From assembly GCA_963775015.1 (NCBI GenBank), contig CAVZHI010000005.1:434001-498000 (forward strand): DNA of 64,000 bases. The letters run 5' to 3'. This stretch comes from JAEMQF01 sp963775015 (GTDB lineage: Bacteria; Pseudomonadota; Gammaproteobacteria; Burkholderiales; Burkholderiaceae_C). Shown here piece by piece: positions 44,981 to 54,062 of the stretch. The translations under genes were made by a program, and so were the position numbers. A model generated the notes under the pieces. It made no database searches. It saw nothing but the letters and a program-made list of their open reading frames with translations, and was not told where the DNA came from. Numbering within the stretch: position 1 is the stretch's first letter; each line of letters begins with the position of its first letter.

Positions 44981-46366
44981 TCAGATGGGCAAGCCGATCA
45001 AGTCATGCCCCTGCGCCGCGACGATTTGCGCGCGGCAGAAGGTTCCGGGCTTGAGCGTGAGCGACGCCTTCTGCGGCGGCTGCAGCTTGACCACGCCGTC
45101 GACTTCCGGCGCGTCGGCGTAACTTCGACCCACCCCACCCTTGCGGCCCAGCGCCGGAGCGGAGTCGACCAGAACCTGCATCGTGGATCCCACGCGCTCG
45201 CGCAGCTTGGCCACCGACACTTCTTCGGCGACGGCCATGAAGCGCGCGCGGCGCCGCTCGCGCTCTTCCGTGGGCAGGAGTTCAGCGATGTCGTTCGCGA
45301 CTGCGCCGGCCACCGGCGAATAAGCGAAACAACCCGCTCGGTCGATCCGGGCCTCGCGAATGAAATCGAGCAAGTGTTCGAATTCGCTCTCGGTCTCGCC
45401 CGGGAAACCGGCGATGAAGGTGCTGCGCACGACGATTTGCGGGCACGCGTCGCGCCAGCGCTGCAAGCGTTCCAAGTTCTTTTCGCCGCTTGCCGGGCGC
45501 TTCATGCGGCGCAGCACGTCGGGGTGCGAGTGTTGAAACGGCACGTCCAGGTAAGGCAGGATCGCGCCCTGCGCCATCAGCGGAAGGACGTCGTCAACAT
45601 GCGGGTAGGGGTAGACGTAATGCAGGCGCACCCAGGCCGTGTGCGCTGCCGCGAGTTCGGCGAGCTTCTCGCACAAGTCGATGAGGCGCGTCTTGACCGG
45701 TTTGCCGTCCCAGAAACCGGTGCGGTACTTGACGTCGACGCCATACGCGCTCGTGTCCTGGCTGATCACGAGCAACTCCTTCACCCCCGACTCGAACAAG
45801 CGCCTCGCCTCGCCCAGTACGTCGCCGATCGGCCGCGACACCAAGTCGCCGCGCATGCTGGGAATGATGCAGAACGTGCAGCGGTGGTTGCAGCCTTCGC
45901 TGATCTTCAGGTAGGCGTAGTGGCGCGGCGTGAGTTTGACGCCCTGCGCCGGGACCAGGTCGAGAAACGGGTCGTGCGGTTTGGGCACATGCAAGTGCAC
46001 GGCGTCCATCACTTCCTGCGTCGCATGCGGCCCGGTGACCGCGAGCACGCTCGGGTGCATTTCGCGCACCAGGTTCGCGCCGCCCTGCCCGACCTTGGCG
46101 CCGAGGCAACCGGTGACGATCACCTTGCCATTGGCGCTCAGCGCGTCGCCGATCGCATCCAGACTTTCCTTGACGGCGTCGTCGATGAAGCCGCAGGTGT
46201 TGACGATCACGAGATCGGCGTCGGCGTAGCTCTTCGAGGTTCGATACCCTTCCGCCTGCAACCGCGTCAGGATGAGCTCGGAGTCGGTCAGCGCTTTCGG
46301 GCAACCGAGCGAGACAAAACCGATTTTCGGGCCGAGAGTCGGCGCCGCCGCAGCGTCTGAGCTCAT
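44981..46366 (-). CDS. rimO: Ribosomal protein S12 methylthiotransferase RimO
   Basis: Radical-SAM enzyme adding a methylthio group to an aspartate of ribosomal protein S12, 461 residues. The N-terminal UPF0004 domain has FVSLGCPKALTDSE and VNTCGFI; the radical SAM cluster is CNHRCTFC near residue 170; a TRAM domain ends the protein. SYADAPEVDGVV is typical of RimO rather than MiaB. It lies upstream of metC with 56 bases between, same direction. Confidence 0.94.
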   Translation of the reverse strand: MSSDAAAAPTLGPKIGFVSLGCPKALTDSELILTRLQAEGYRTSKSYADADLVIVNTCGFIDDAVKESLDAIGDALSANGKVIVTGCLGAKVGQGGANLVREMHPSVLAVTGPHATQEVMDAVHLHVPKPHDPFLDLVPAQGVKLTPRHYAYLKISEGCNHRCTFCIIPSMRGDLVSRPIGDVLGEARRLFESGVKELLVISQDTSAYGVDVKYRTGFWDGKPVKTRLIDLCEKLAELAAAHTAWVRLHYVYPYPHVDDVLPLMAQGAILPYLDVPFQHSHPDVLRRMKRPASGEKNLERLQRWRDACPQIVVRSTFIAGFPGETESEFEHLLDFIREARIDRAGCFAYSPVAGAVANDIAELLPTEERERRRARFMAVAEEVSVAKLRERVGSTMQVLVDSAPALGRKGGVGRSYADAPEVDGVVKLQPPQKASLTLKPGTFCRAQIVAAQGHDLIGLPI

Positions 46367-46396
46367 TCTCGAGGAGGCACGTTCAGCCCAGGCGCC

Positions 46397-47002
46397 TCAA
46401 GGCGCGGGCGGTACGGCACCCGGAACTCCTGAAAACACGGTCTCGGCCTGCTTGCGCAACTGCTCTTGCATCTGCAGAAACATCTGCCGCGACTGCTCGA
46501 GGTAACCGCCCATCACGCCTGGCGCGCCCGGTGCCTGGCTGCTGAGAAAGTTCGACCACAGGTCCGGGTTCAGTGCAACCGGATCGAACACGCCCTTCGC
46601 CTGCGCCGCAAGCCGGGTCTGAATGTCGGTGAAGGTCTGCAGGTTTTTTTCCAGGTAGGAACCCATCATGCCCTGCATCGTGTGGCCGTAAAAGCGAATC
46701 AGCTGCGACAGCATCTGCGTCGAAAAAATCGGGACTCCGCCGCTCTCCTCTTCGAGAATGATCTGCAGCAGAATGCTGCGCGTCAGGTCTTCGCCGGTTT
46801 TTGCGTCACGCACGACAAACGGCTCGACCGCGAGCACCATCGCCTTCACGTCGACGAGCGTGATGTAGCTGCTCGTCTGCGTGTCGTAGAGGCGCCGATT
46901 CGGGTACTTCTTGAGCACCCGCACGCCCACATCGGCGCCCGCGTCGCCTGAACCGCTGCCCGACGCCGATTTGGGCTTCGCAGTGCGGCGCGACTGAACC
47001 AT
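46397..47002 (-). CDS. phaR: Polyhydroxyalkanoate synthesis repressor PhaR
   Basis: DNA- and PHB-binding repressor of phasin and granule genes, 201 residues. The N-terminal domain reads RVLKKYPNRRLYDTQTSSYITL with the characteristic PNRRLYDT, followed by the accumulation-regulator part (EESGGVPIFSTQMLSQLIRFYG). The C-terminus is Gln/Met-rich. It tells that the organism stores polyhydroxybutyrate, in line with bdhA and scoAB in the window. It starts 30 bases before rimO in the same direction. Confidence 0.93.
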   Translation of the reverse strand: MVQSRRTAKPKSASGSGSGDAGADVGVRVLKKYPNRRLYDTQTSSYITLVDVKAMVLAVEPFVVRDAKTGEDLTRSILLQIILEEESGGVPIFSTQMLSQLIRFYGHTMQGMMGSYLEKNLQTFTDIQTRLAAQAKGVFDPVALNPDLWSNFLSSQAPGAPGVMGGYLEQSRQMFLQMQEQLRKQAETVFSGVPGAVPPAP

Positions 47003-47122
47003 GCAACAACCTCCTGAAGGACGACCCAGAGCGGAAAGATTCTAGGAGGGTGACTTGGCACACTGCCCGAGGGGTTTACCCACCTCAGGCGGCGACTCGG
47101 TCCGAACCACGGCACTGAGCCG

Positions 47123-47199
47123 TGGTAGGCGCGATTGGACTCGAACCAACGACCCCCACCATGTCAAGGTGGTGCTCTAACCAGCTGAGCTACGCGCCT
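47123..47199 (-). tRNA. tRNA-Val (anticodon GAC)
   Basis: On the minus strand the acceptor AGGCGCG pairs with CGCGCCT, the anticodon GAC (complement at 47163-47165) lies in loop TTGACAT, the T-arm has GGTTCGAGTCC, and CCA is encoded at the 3' end. It reads GUC/GUU valine codons, complementing the TAC isoacceptor at 22.9 kb. An 8-bp hairpin (47106-47126) overlaps its 3' end. Confidence 0.95.
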
Positions 47200-47258
47200 G
47201 TCGCGAAGGTGCGAAGTGTAGCAGCGGGAAATCGCTTCACTTGCGTCTCATTTGCGCC

Positions 47259-49484
47259 TCACTTGCGGCGCGCGCTTTGCACGCCGCCCACTTTGGCCAC
47301 CTGAGCCAGCACCGGGGCGAGCCGCGCCGCGTCGGCGAGTTCGATCGTGAACGTCATTCGGCTTGCGGCGGCTCCTCTGGAGGACTCGCGTCGGGCCGCG
47401 ATCACGTTCATTCTTTCTTTCGCGAAAATTTCCGACACATCGCGCAGGAGTCCGTGCCGGTCGGCGGCCTGAATCACGACATCGACCGGGTAGACGTCGT
47501 GCGCGTCGGCGCGCTCGCGGCCCCACGCGACTTCGATGGTTCGCTCCGGACTCGTCGCCAGCATCTGCCTGAAGTTGGCGCAACCGCTGCGGTGGATCGC
47601 AACCCCTTTGCCCCGCGTGACGTAGCCACCGATCGGATCCGGAGGCGCAGGGCGGCAACAGCGCGCCAGGCTCGTCAGCAACGACTCCACGCCCACCACG
47701 AGCACCCCACCCTTCGAAGCTTTGCCATCGGCCTGCGGCCGCTTCAACGCCAGCGCGTTGTCGTCCGGCGCGGGCGCCTCAGCGGGGCGCAGCAGGGCCT
47801 CGATGTGGCGGATCGAGAACTCATCCTTGCCGACCACCTCGAACAGCGCGTCGGCATTGCGAAACCCCAATCGGGCCGCCAGATCGTCGAGTTTGGTCGA
47901 CGTCTTGCCCTCGCGCTGGAGCAACTTTTCGACCTGCTCTCGCCCGCGGGCGATCGTCTGGTGTTGCGCCATCGCGTTGAACCAGGCGCGCGCCTTCGCC
48001 TTCGAGCGCGCAGACTTGAGGAAGCCCAGTTCGCCGTTCAGCCAGTCCAATGACGGCCCGCCTTCCTTGGCCGCGATCACCTCCACCGTCTGGCCGTTCA
48101 GCAACGGCGTGTTCAACGGGACCATGGCGCCGTCGACTTTGGCGCCGCGACAGCGATGGCCGAGGTCGCTGTGCACGGCGTAGGCAAAGTCGATCGGCGT
48201 CGCGCCGGCCGGCAATTCGACGATGCTCGCGGCCGGGGTGAAGACATAGATCCTGTCCTCCAGAGCCGCCCCCTCGCCCACGCCCTGATCCGCCAGGTCG
48301 CGCTCCCAGGCGAGCAACTGCCGCAGCACGGTCTTGCGCGCCTGCGCCACTTGGGCACCGAGTTTGGCGTCGGCATGGACTCCCGCGTAGCCCTTCGCGC
48401 CGGCTTCCTTGTACGCCCAGTGGGCCGCCATGCCATGTTCGGCGCGCTCGTGCATCTCGCGCGTGCGGATCTGGATTTCAACGCTTCGTCCCGACGCTTC
48501 GCGAACCACCATGTGCAGCGACTGGTAGCCGTTCGCCTTCGGCTTGGCGATGTAATCGTCGAACTCACCCGCGACCGTGCGGTACCTCTCCTGCACTCGT
48601 GCCAGCGCCGCGTAGCAGTCGGCAACGCTGGCGACGATGACACGCACCGCGCGCACGTCGAAGACCTCGGCAAACGCGAGCTCCTTGCCCTGCATCTTCT
48701 TCCAGATGCTGTAGAGGTGCTTCGGCCGCCCGGTCACCTCGGCGCGAATCGCGTGCTGCGCCAGATCGTCACTCAGTTCACGGCGAAAGGCTTCGACATC
48801 GTGCTCGCGCTCGACGCGCTTTTCGTCGAGCAGGCGCGACACGGTGTGGTACGCATCTCGCTCCAGAAAGCGAAACGACAGGTCTTCGATTTCCCATTTG
48901 ACTTGCCAGATGCCCAGGCGGTCGGCGAGCGGCGCGAAAACCTGCATCGATTCGGTCGCCAGGGGGCGTGGGCAAGGCGTCTTGCTCGCGGCGAAATAGC
49001 GCAGCGCTTGCAGTCGCGACGCCAGCAGCAGCAAGACGACGCGCAGGTCGTGCGAGAACGCGAGCAGCATCTTGCGCACGCGCTCGGTCTGCACGACGCG
49101 CTGTTCGCCTTCGACTCGCGCATCCTGTGCCGAGCGCAAGATCTGCGCGAGTTTTCGCGTGTGCCCGACGAGGGAACCAGAGGAGGGCCCGAAGGCGCGC
49201 CCGATCGCCTCCTCGGGACGGCTCAGGTAATCGGCGGCGTGGCTCAGGTAGACGGTCGCACGCAGCGCCGGCGACGCGCCCATGCGCTGCAGAATTTCGG
49301 CCACCGCGTCGGCGTGAACGAGCGTGTCTTCCCCGCTTTGCAGCGGATGGCCGTGCAGGAGCGGCTCGGCAAAACCGCGCGCTCGCGCCAGGACATCGAC
49401 TTCCGCAGGCGCCGGGTGCTCGGCAACGCTGAGCTGGATGATGGGCGCCAGGCCCTCGCGCGCATCCAGCGCCCCGGTCTTCAT
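47259..49484 (-). CDS. relA: GTP pyrophosphokinase RelA, synthetase-type
   Basis: Ribosome-associated (p)ppGpp synthetase, 741 residues. The N-terminal hydrolase domain is degenerate: the usual HD pair is replaced in TVYLSHAADYL. The synthetase domain has the acidic EFDD signature in VAGEFDDYIAKPKANGYQSLH, the RelA form as opposed to RFKD of bifunctional SpoT. TGS (IYVFTPAASIVELPAGATPIDFAY) and ACT (HGLLRDVSEIFAKERMNVIAAR) domains follow. Its ATG overlaps the stop of the upstream hydrolase gene by 4 bases, and tRNA-Val lies 59 bases downstream. Confidence 0.93.
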   Translation of the reverse strand: MKTGALDAREGLAPIIQLSVAEHPAPAEVDVLARARGFAEPLLHGHPLQSGEDTLVHADAVAEILQRMGASPALRATVYLSHAADYLSRPEEAIGRAFGPSSGSLVGHTRKLAQILRSAQDARVEGEQRVVQTERVRKMLLAFSHDLRVVLLLLASRLQALRYFAASKTPCPRPLATESMQVFAPLADRLGIWQVKWEIEDLSFRFLERDAYHTVSRLLDEKRVEREHDVEAFRRELSDDLAQHAIRAEVTGRPKHLYSIWKKMQGKELAFAEVFDVRAVRVIVASVADCYAALARVQERYRTVAGEFDDYIAKPKANGYQSLHMVVREASGRSVEIQIRTREMHERAEHGMAAHWAYKEAGAKGYAGVHADAKLGAQVAQARKTVLRQLLAWERDLADQGVGEGAALEDRIYVFTPAASIVELPAGATPIDFAYAVHSDLGHRCRGAKVDGAMVPLNTPLLNGQTVEVIAAKEGGPSLDWLNGELGFLKSARSKAKARAWFNAMAQHQTIARGREQVEKLLQREGKTSTKLDDLAARLGFRNADALFEVVGKDEFSIRHIEALLRPAEAPAPDDNALALKRPQADGKASKGGVLVVGVESLLTSLARCCRPAPPDPIGGYVTRGKGVAIHRSGCANFRQMLATSPERTIEVAWGRERADAHDVYPVDVVIQAADRHGLLRDVSEIFAKERMNVIAARRESSRGAAASRMTFTIELADAARLAPVLAQVAKVGGVQSARRK

Positions 49485-50347
49485 GGCGGGAGCAGGAACT
49501 TGCTGACGGCCTCGACCTGATCCTCGACGACGAGCATCGGCGCATGGCCCACGCCGTCGAACTCGCGGAGCAGGGCGCGCGGGCCGCGCTGCGCCATCGC
49601 TTGTGCGGTTTCGCGGCTGAGCAGGTCCGAATCGGCGCCACGCAACAACAGGGTCGGGCAGGCGATCGCGTCATAGCTGCGCCACAACTGCGCTTCGGCG
49701 GCCGTGGCCAACTCCGGTGTGACGGCACGAAACGGCAGCGCGACCGCGGGGTCGTAGTGCGGCTTGAAGCCGGCACCGTCAGCGCGCAGCATCGGGCGCG
49801 TGAGCGCGAGCCACTGCGCTTCGGTGTGCGGGCCGAAGCCCTTGGAAATGCCGAGCATGTACGCGGCCGCGGCTTCCACGCTGTCCCAGCGCATCGGCAG
49901 GCCGAGATAAGCGCCGATGCGCTGCAACGCCTGCGCCTGAATCACTGGCCCGACGTCGTTCAAGACGAGGCGTCGCACGGGCGAATTCGCGAGCGACGCC
50001 ACACCCATCCCGATCAGCCCGCCCATCGACGTGCCGACCCAGTGAACGATCTGCGGATTCAGGCGCGCGAGCAGCGTCACCATGTCGGCGACGTAGGCCG
50101 GGACCTGGTAGCCCATCGGGTCGGGCAGCCAATCCGATTGCCCACGCCCCACCACGTCCGGGCAGACGACGCGGTACTCCGAGCAAAGCGCTCGCGCCAG
50201 CGTGTCGAAGTCGCGGCCCTGGCGCGCCAAGCCGTGCACGCAGACCAGGACCTTCGGGTTCGCGCTGTCGCCCCACTCCCAATACGCCATGCGGTGCAGC
50301 CCGCGCGAATCAAGGCATTGAACATGGTGCAGGCGCGGTTCGGTCAT
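49481..50347 (-). CDS. Alpha/beta-fold hydrolase
   Basis: A 288-residue serine hydrolase. The nucleophile is in WVGTSMGGLIG near residue 105, the oxyanion region in VCVHGLARQGRDFD, the acid probably in LRGADSDLL, and the histidine in DGVGHAPML. No substrate can be read from sequence. ATG 50347 is chosen; a longer frame upstream has no homology. Its stop overlaps relA (ATGA), so the two are translationally coupled. It is divergent from bdhA. Confidence 0.82.
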   Translation of the reverse strand: MTEPRLHHVQCLDSRGLHRMAYWEWGDSANPKVLVCVHGLARQGRDFDTLARALCSEYRVVCPDVVGRGQSDWLPDPMGYQVPAYVADMVTLLARLNPQIVHWVGTSMGGLIGMGVASLANSPVRRLVLNDVGPVIQAQALQRIGAYLGLPMRWDSVEAAAAYMLGISKGFGPHTEAQWLALTRPMLRADGAGFKPHYDPAVALPFRAVTPELATAAEAQLWRSYDAIACPTLLLRGADSDLLSRETAQAMAQRGPRALLREFDGVGHAPMLVVEDQVEAVSKFLLPP

Positions 50348-50415
50348 GGTGCGGGTCTCGGGTTCGAATTCGTCTTGGATAATCGATCCTAAGCCAACAC
50401 CCACCAAGGACTCGC

Positions 50416-51186
50416 ATGCTGCAAGGAAAAACCGCGCTGATCACCGGATCGACGAGTGGCATCGGTCTGGGCATCGCCTGCCGCCTGGCCGCACAGGGCG
50501 CGAACATCGTGCTGAACGGCTTCGGCGACACCGCCGCTGCCGAAAAGGCCGTCGCCGAATGCGGCGTGCGCCACACCTACCACGGCGCCGACATGAGCAA
50601 GCCGGAGCAGATCGAGGCCTTGATGGCGCATGCCGCGCGCGAGTTCGGCGGCGTCGACATCCTCGTGAACAACGCCGGCATCCAGCACGTCGCGAACGTC
50701 GAAGACTTTCCCGTCGAGCGCTGGGACGCGATCATCGCGATCAACCTGTCTTCCGCCTTCCACACGACACGCCTGGCATTGCCGGCGATGAAAGCGCGTC
50801 GCTGGGGTCGTGTCATCAACATCGCGTCGACGCATGGACTCGTGGCCTCGGCGCAGAAGTCGGCCTACGTGACCGCCAAGCATGGGATCGTCGGGTTCAC
50901 GAAGTCGGTTGCCCTCGAAGTCGCAACCCTCGGTGTCACGGTCAACGCGATTTGCCCGGGCTGGGTGCTGACGCCGCTGGTGCAAAAACAAGTCGACGCG
51001 CGCGCCCTGAAAGAAGGCGTCGACGACGCCGAAGCAAAACGCCGGCTCCTGGCCGAGAAGCAACCCTCGCTGCAATTCACGACCCCTGAGCAGCTCGGCG
51101 ATCTCGCCGTGTTCCTCTGCTCGTCGTCGGCGAACAACGTGAACGGCGCGGCCTGGGCTGTCGACGGCGGCTGGACGGCTCAATAG
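50416..51186 (+). CDS. bdhA: 3-hydroxybutyrate dehydrogenase
   Basis: SDR enzyme interconverting 3-hydroxybutyrate and acetoacetate with NAD, 256 residues. Motifs are TGSTSGIGLGIA, NNAGIQHVA, the catalytic Ser in NIASTHG, YVTAKHG with Tyr and Lys, and CPGWVLTPLVQKQ, which with GIQHVA is typical of this enzyme. It links PHB breakdown to ScoAB encoded about 40 kb away. It is divergent from the hydrolase (68 bases apart). Confidence 0.92.
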   Translation: MLQGKTALITGSTSGIGLGIACRLAAQGANIVLNGFGDTAAAEKAVAECGVRHTYHGADMSKPEQIEALMAHAAREFGGVDILVNNAGIQHVANVEDFPVERWDAIIAINLSSAFHTTRLALPAMKARRWGRVINIASTHGLVASAQKSAYVTAKHGIVGFTKSVALEVATLGVTVNAICPGWVLTPLVQKQVDARALKEGVDDAEAKRRLLAEKQPSLQFTTPEQLGDLAVFLCSSSANNVNGAAWAVDGGWTAQ

Positions 51187-51357
51187 CGGCGGAACATCGC
51201 CCCCGCGATTGCCGCGCGCTGGCAATAGAGGTACCGCGATTTGGCGTGAACGCCGGTGACTTACATCACGGCAAGACTTGTAACAGGAGGTCCTGGCGCG
51301 CAAAACGCCTGACGAAACTGCGCAGAATCGCTGCTGTTACATATTTGGAGTTCGCCC

Positions 51358-52092
51358 ATGTCCACATCGCCCACTCCACGTGCGGATCGCATCGTCGTCG
51401 TCGACGATGACGCGCGCATCCGGGATCTGCTGCGACGCTACCTGACCCAGGAAGGGTTTGAGGTCCTGCTTGCCGAAGACTCGAAGGCGCTGAACCGCGT
51501 GCTGACGCGCGAAACGGTGAACCTGATCGTGCTGGATCTGATGCTTCCCGGCGAAGACGGTCTGTCGATTTGCCGGCGCTTGCGCGCGGCGAACGACCTC
51601 ACGCCGATCATCATGTTGACCGCCAAGGTCGAAGACGTGGACCGCATCGTCGGTCTGGAAGTCGGCGCCGACGACTACCTGCCCAAGCCCTTCAACCCGC
51701 GCGAACTGCTGGCGCGGATCCACGCCGTGCTGCGGCGCCGCCCGACGCTCGAAGCGCCCGGCGCGCCGGCGAAGGACGCGCAGAACGTCACCTTCGGCCC
51801 TTTCGAGTTCGACCTCACGCTGCGTCGCCTGTCCAAAGACGGCGAGCAGATCGCGCTCACGACGGGCGAGTTTTCCATGCTCAAGGCACTCGTGCGGCAC
51901 CCACGCCAGCCCTTGTCGCGAGACAAACTCGCCCAGCTCGCGCGCGGCCGCGAGTTCGAGCCCTTCGATCGAAGTCTCGACGTCCAGATCTCGCGCCTGC
52001 GGAAAATGATCGAACCCGACCCGACCCAGCCGCGCTATATCCAGACCGTCTGGGGTGTAGGCTATGTCTTCGTCCCGGACGGCGCGTCTTGA
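51358..52092 (+). CDS. ompR: Two-component response regulator OmpR
   Basis: A 244-residue regulator. The receiver has VVVDDDARIRDLLRRYL, phosphoacceptor Asp in VLDLMLPGEDG (near 61) and Lys in LPKPFNPREL. The winged-helix DNA-binding domain ends IQTVWGVGYVFVPDG. This matches betaproteobacterial OmpR, partner of EnvZ, which follows. The 171-base upstream gap holds a likely promoter; TTACAT boxes are seen near 51240 and 51340 but no clear -35/-10 pair. Confidence 0.87.
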   Translation: MSTSPTPRADRIVVVDDDARIRDLLRRYLTQEGFEVLLAEDSKALNRVLTRETVNLIVLDLMLPGEDGLSICRRLRAANDLTPIIMLTAKVEDVDRIVGLEVGADDYLPKPFNPRELLARIHAVLRRRPTLEAPGAPAKDAQNVTFGPFEFDLTLRRLSKDGEQIALTTGEFSMLKALVRHPRQPLSRDKLAQLARGREFEPFDRSLDVQISRLRKMIEPDPTQPRYIQTVWGVGYVFVPDGAS

Positions 52093-52219
52093 AGGAGCGC
52101 AGCGCCTTCGAGGGTTCACGTCCGGATCTTTCGAACAAGCGCGCGACGTGGTGCGCGGTTTAACAGCCAGCGCCACATCGATGTTTGCCACGGTGGCCGC
52201 ACCCAGCGGCATCCAGACC

Positions 52220-53548
52220 ATGACGAAGAAGCTCGTCGCGCTGAGCCTGTTCTGGCGCACCTTCTTCCTGCTCGCGCTGCTGCTCGCGGGCGGCGTGTTT
52301 GCCTGGGTGCAAACGTTTCGCGCGCTCGAGTTCGAGCCGCGTGCCGTGCAGGCGGCGCAGCAGATCGCGAGCCTGGTGAACCTGGCGCGCGCCGCACTTC
52401 GCGCGAGCGACGGCATCAACCGCATCGCGGTGGTGAAAAGCATGTCGAACCAGAAGTCGGTCCGGCTCGCGCCGCGCGAGCCGAACGACCAATGGGTTCC
52501 CTACGAAATCGACCGCTTCACGATCGCGATCGGCCAGGGCTTGCGCTCGCAACTCGGGCCGGATACGCTCGTCGCCAGTTCGGTGAACGGCGTGCCGGGC
52601 TTGTGGGTGGGTTTTTCGATCGAGACCGACCCGTACTGGCTGCAGACCGACAAGTCGAGCGTCGCCCCGATCGCCGCGAGCACGCTGTCGCTGTGGGTCG
52701 GAATCGCCTTGCTCGCGACGATTTTCGGCTCGGCGATGATCGCGCGCCTCATCAATCAGCCGCTGCGCGACCTGTCGTTCGCCGCGAGCCGAATCCGCGA
52801 AGGCGAATTCGACTCGCGCCTCGACGAAACCACGCTGACGAGCGAAATTCGCCAGGTCAACATGGGCTTCAACCGCATGGCGCGTGAGCTCGCCAAGGTC
52901 GAGGCGGATCGCGCCGTCATGCTCGCCGGAATTTCGCACGACCTGCGCACGCCGCTTGCACGGCTGCGCTTAGAGACCGAGATGAGCGTGCACGACGAAG
53001 AGGCGAAGAGCAACATGGCGCTGGACATCGACCAGCTCGACGCGATCATCGACAAGTTCATGGACTACGCGCGCCCCGGCGAGGTGACGCTCGTGCCGGT
53101 CGACCTGGGCAGCCTCGTCGACCGCGAAATCGCGCCGTTTCGGGACCCGACGGAAATCCAGATCGGTTCGCGCGTTCCGGCGGACACGCATGTCATGGCC
53201 GATTCGACCGAACTCGGACGCGTCCTGCAGAACCTGTTCGAGAACGCGCGCCGCTACGGCCGCAGTGCCAGCACGGGAATCGCGCGCGTGCTTGTCAGCT
53301 GCGCGCGCACCGGGCCTTGGGTCATCCTCAGCGTGCGCGACTTCGGCGACGGCGTCGATCCGGCCAAACTCGGCCAACTCGCGACGCCGTTTTTCCGCGG
53401 CGACGCGGCGCGCACCGCGGCCACCGGCGCAGGCTTGGGCTTGGCGATCGTCGACAAGGCGATCCAGCGCATGGGCGGAACGTTCGAATTGGCCAATGCC
53501 GACGACGGCGGCTTGCTCGTCGTGATGCGCCTGAAGCGCGCTGGTTAG
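52220..53548 (+). CDS. envZ: Sensor histidine kinase, EnvZ-like
   Basis: A 442-residue inner-membrane kinase. There are two helices (about 12-32 and 175-200) flanking a periplasmic domain, then HAMP, dimerisation domain with the phosphorylated His in MLAGISHDLRTPLAR near 240, and ATPase motifs FENARRYG, RDFGDGVD and GAGLGLAIV. It is 127 bases after ompR, and the frame is open back into ompR; ATG 52181 would add 13 residues. Pairing with OmpR is by position and family. Confidence 0.85.
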   Translation: MTKKLVALSLFWRTFFLLALLLAGGVFAWVQTFRALEFEPRAVQAAQQIASLVNLARAALRASDGINRIAVVKSMSNQKSVRLAPREPNDQWVPYEIDRFTIAIGQGLRSQLGPDTLVASSVNGVPGLWVGFSIETDPYWLQTDKSSVAPIAASTLSLWVGIALLATIFGSAMIARLINQPLRDLSFAASRIREGEFDSRLDETTLTSEIRQVNMGFNRMARELAKVEADRAVMLAGISHDLRTPLARLRLETEMSVHDEEAKSNMALDIDQLDAIIDKFMDYARPGEVTLVPVDLGSLVDREIAPFRDPTEIQIGSRVPADTHVMADSTELGRVLQNLFENARRYGRSASTGIARVLVSCARTGPWVILSVRDFGDGVDPAKLGQLATPFFRGDAARTAATGAGLGLAIVDKAIQRMGGTFELANADDGGLLVVMRLKRAG

Positions 53549-53567
53549 CGAACCGGCGGCGCCTGCC

Positions 53568-54062
53568 TCAGGCGCGCAGCAGCAGGCACACGGCGCTCGC
53601 TTCGATCGCTTCGCCCTTCCCCACCGGCCCCATGCCCTCGGCCGTCTTCGCCTTCACGTTCACTTGCGCCAGCTCGACGAGCAGCGCTTGCGAGAGCCGC
53701 TGCCGCATCGCGGCAATGTGCGGCGCGAGGCGGGGCGCCTGCGCGATCACGGTGCTGTCGACGTTGCCGATCGCCCAGCCCTGAGCGCGCACGCGGCGCG
53801 CCGCTTCGGCGAGCAGCGCGAGCGAATCCGCGCCTCGGTATTGCGGGTCGGTGTCGGGGAAATGTTGGCCGATGTCACCCATCGCGGCAGCGCCGAACAG
53901 CGCGTCGGTGATCGCGTGGCACAACGCGTCGGCGTCGGAGTGGCCGAGCAGCCCATGCGTGTGTGCGATCGTCACGCCGCCAAGAACGAGTGGCCGGTCT
54001 TTCATCAGCGCGTGGATGTCCCAGCCCTGGCCGATCCGCACAGCGGGAGTTGCAGGATTCAT
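53568..54062 (-). CDS. ispF: 2-C-methyl-D-erythritol 2,4-cyclodiphosphate synthase
   Basis: Fifth enzyme of the non-mevalonate isoprenoid pathway, 164 residues. Metal ligands are in GWDIHAL, substrate residues in GLLGHSDADALCHAITDAL and FPDTDPQYRGADS, and the C-terminal KAKTAEGMGPVGKGE. It overlaps ispD by 4 bases, the usual ispD-ispF pair. Confidence 0.95.
   Translation of the reverse strand: MNPATPAVRIGQGWDIHALMKDRPLVLGGVTIAHTHGLLGHSDADALCHAITDALFGAAAMGDIGQHFPDTDPQYRGADSLALLAEAARRVRAQGWAIGNVDSTVIAQAPRLAPHIAAMRQRLSQALLVELAQVNVKAKTAEGMGPVGKGEAIEASAVCLLLRA

Noticed and set aside
45005..46360. Plus-strand frame opposite rimO
   Set aside because: No motif and no ribosome site; RimO on the minus strand is full length with its Fe-S cysteines.
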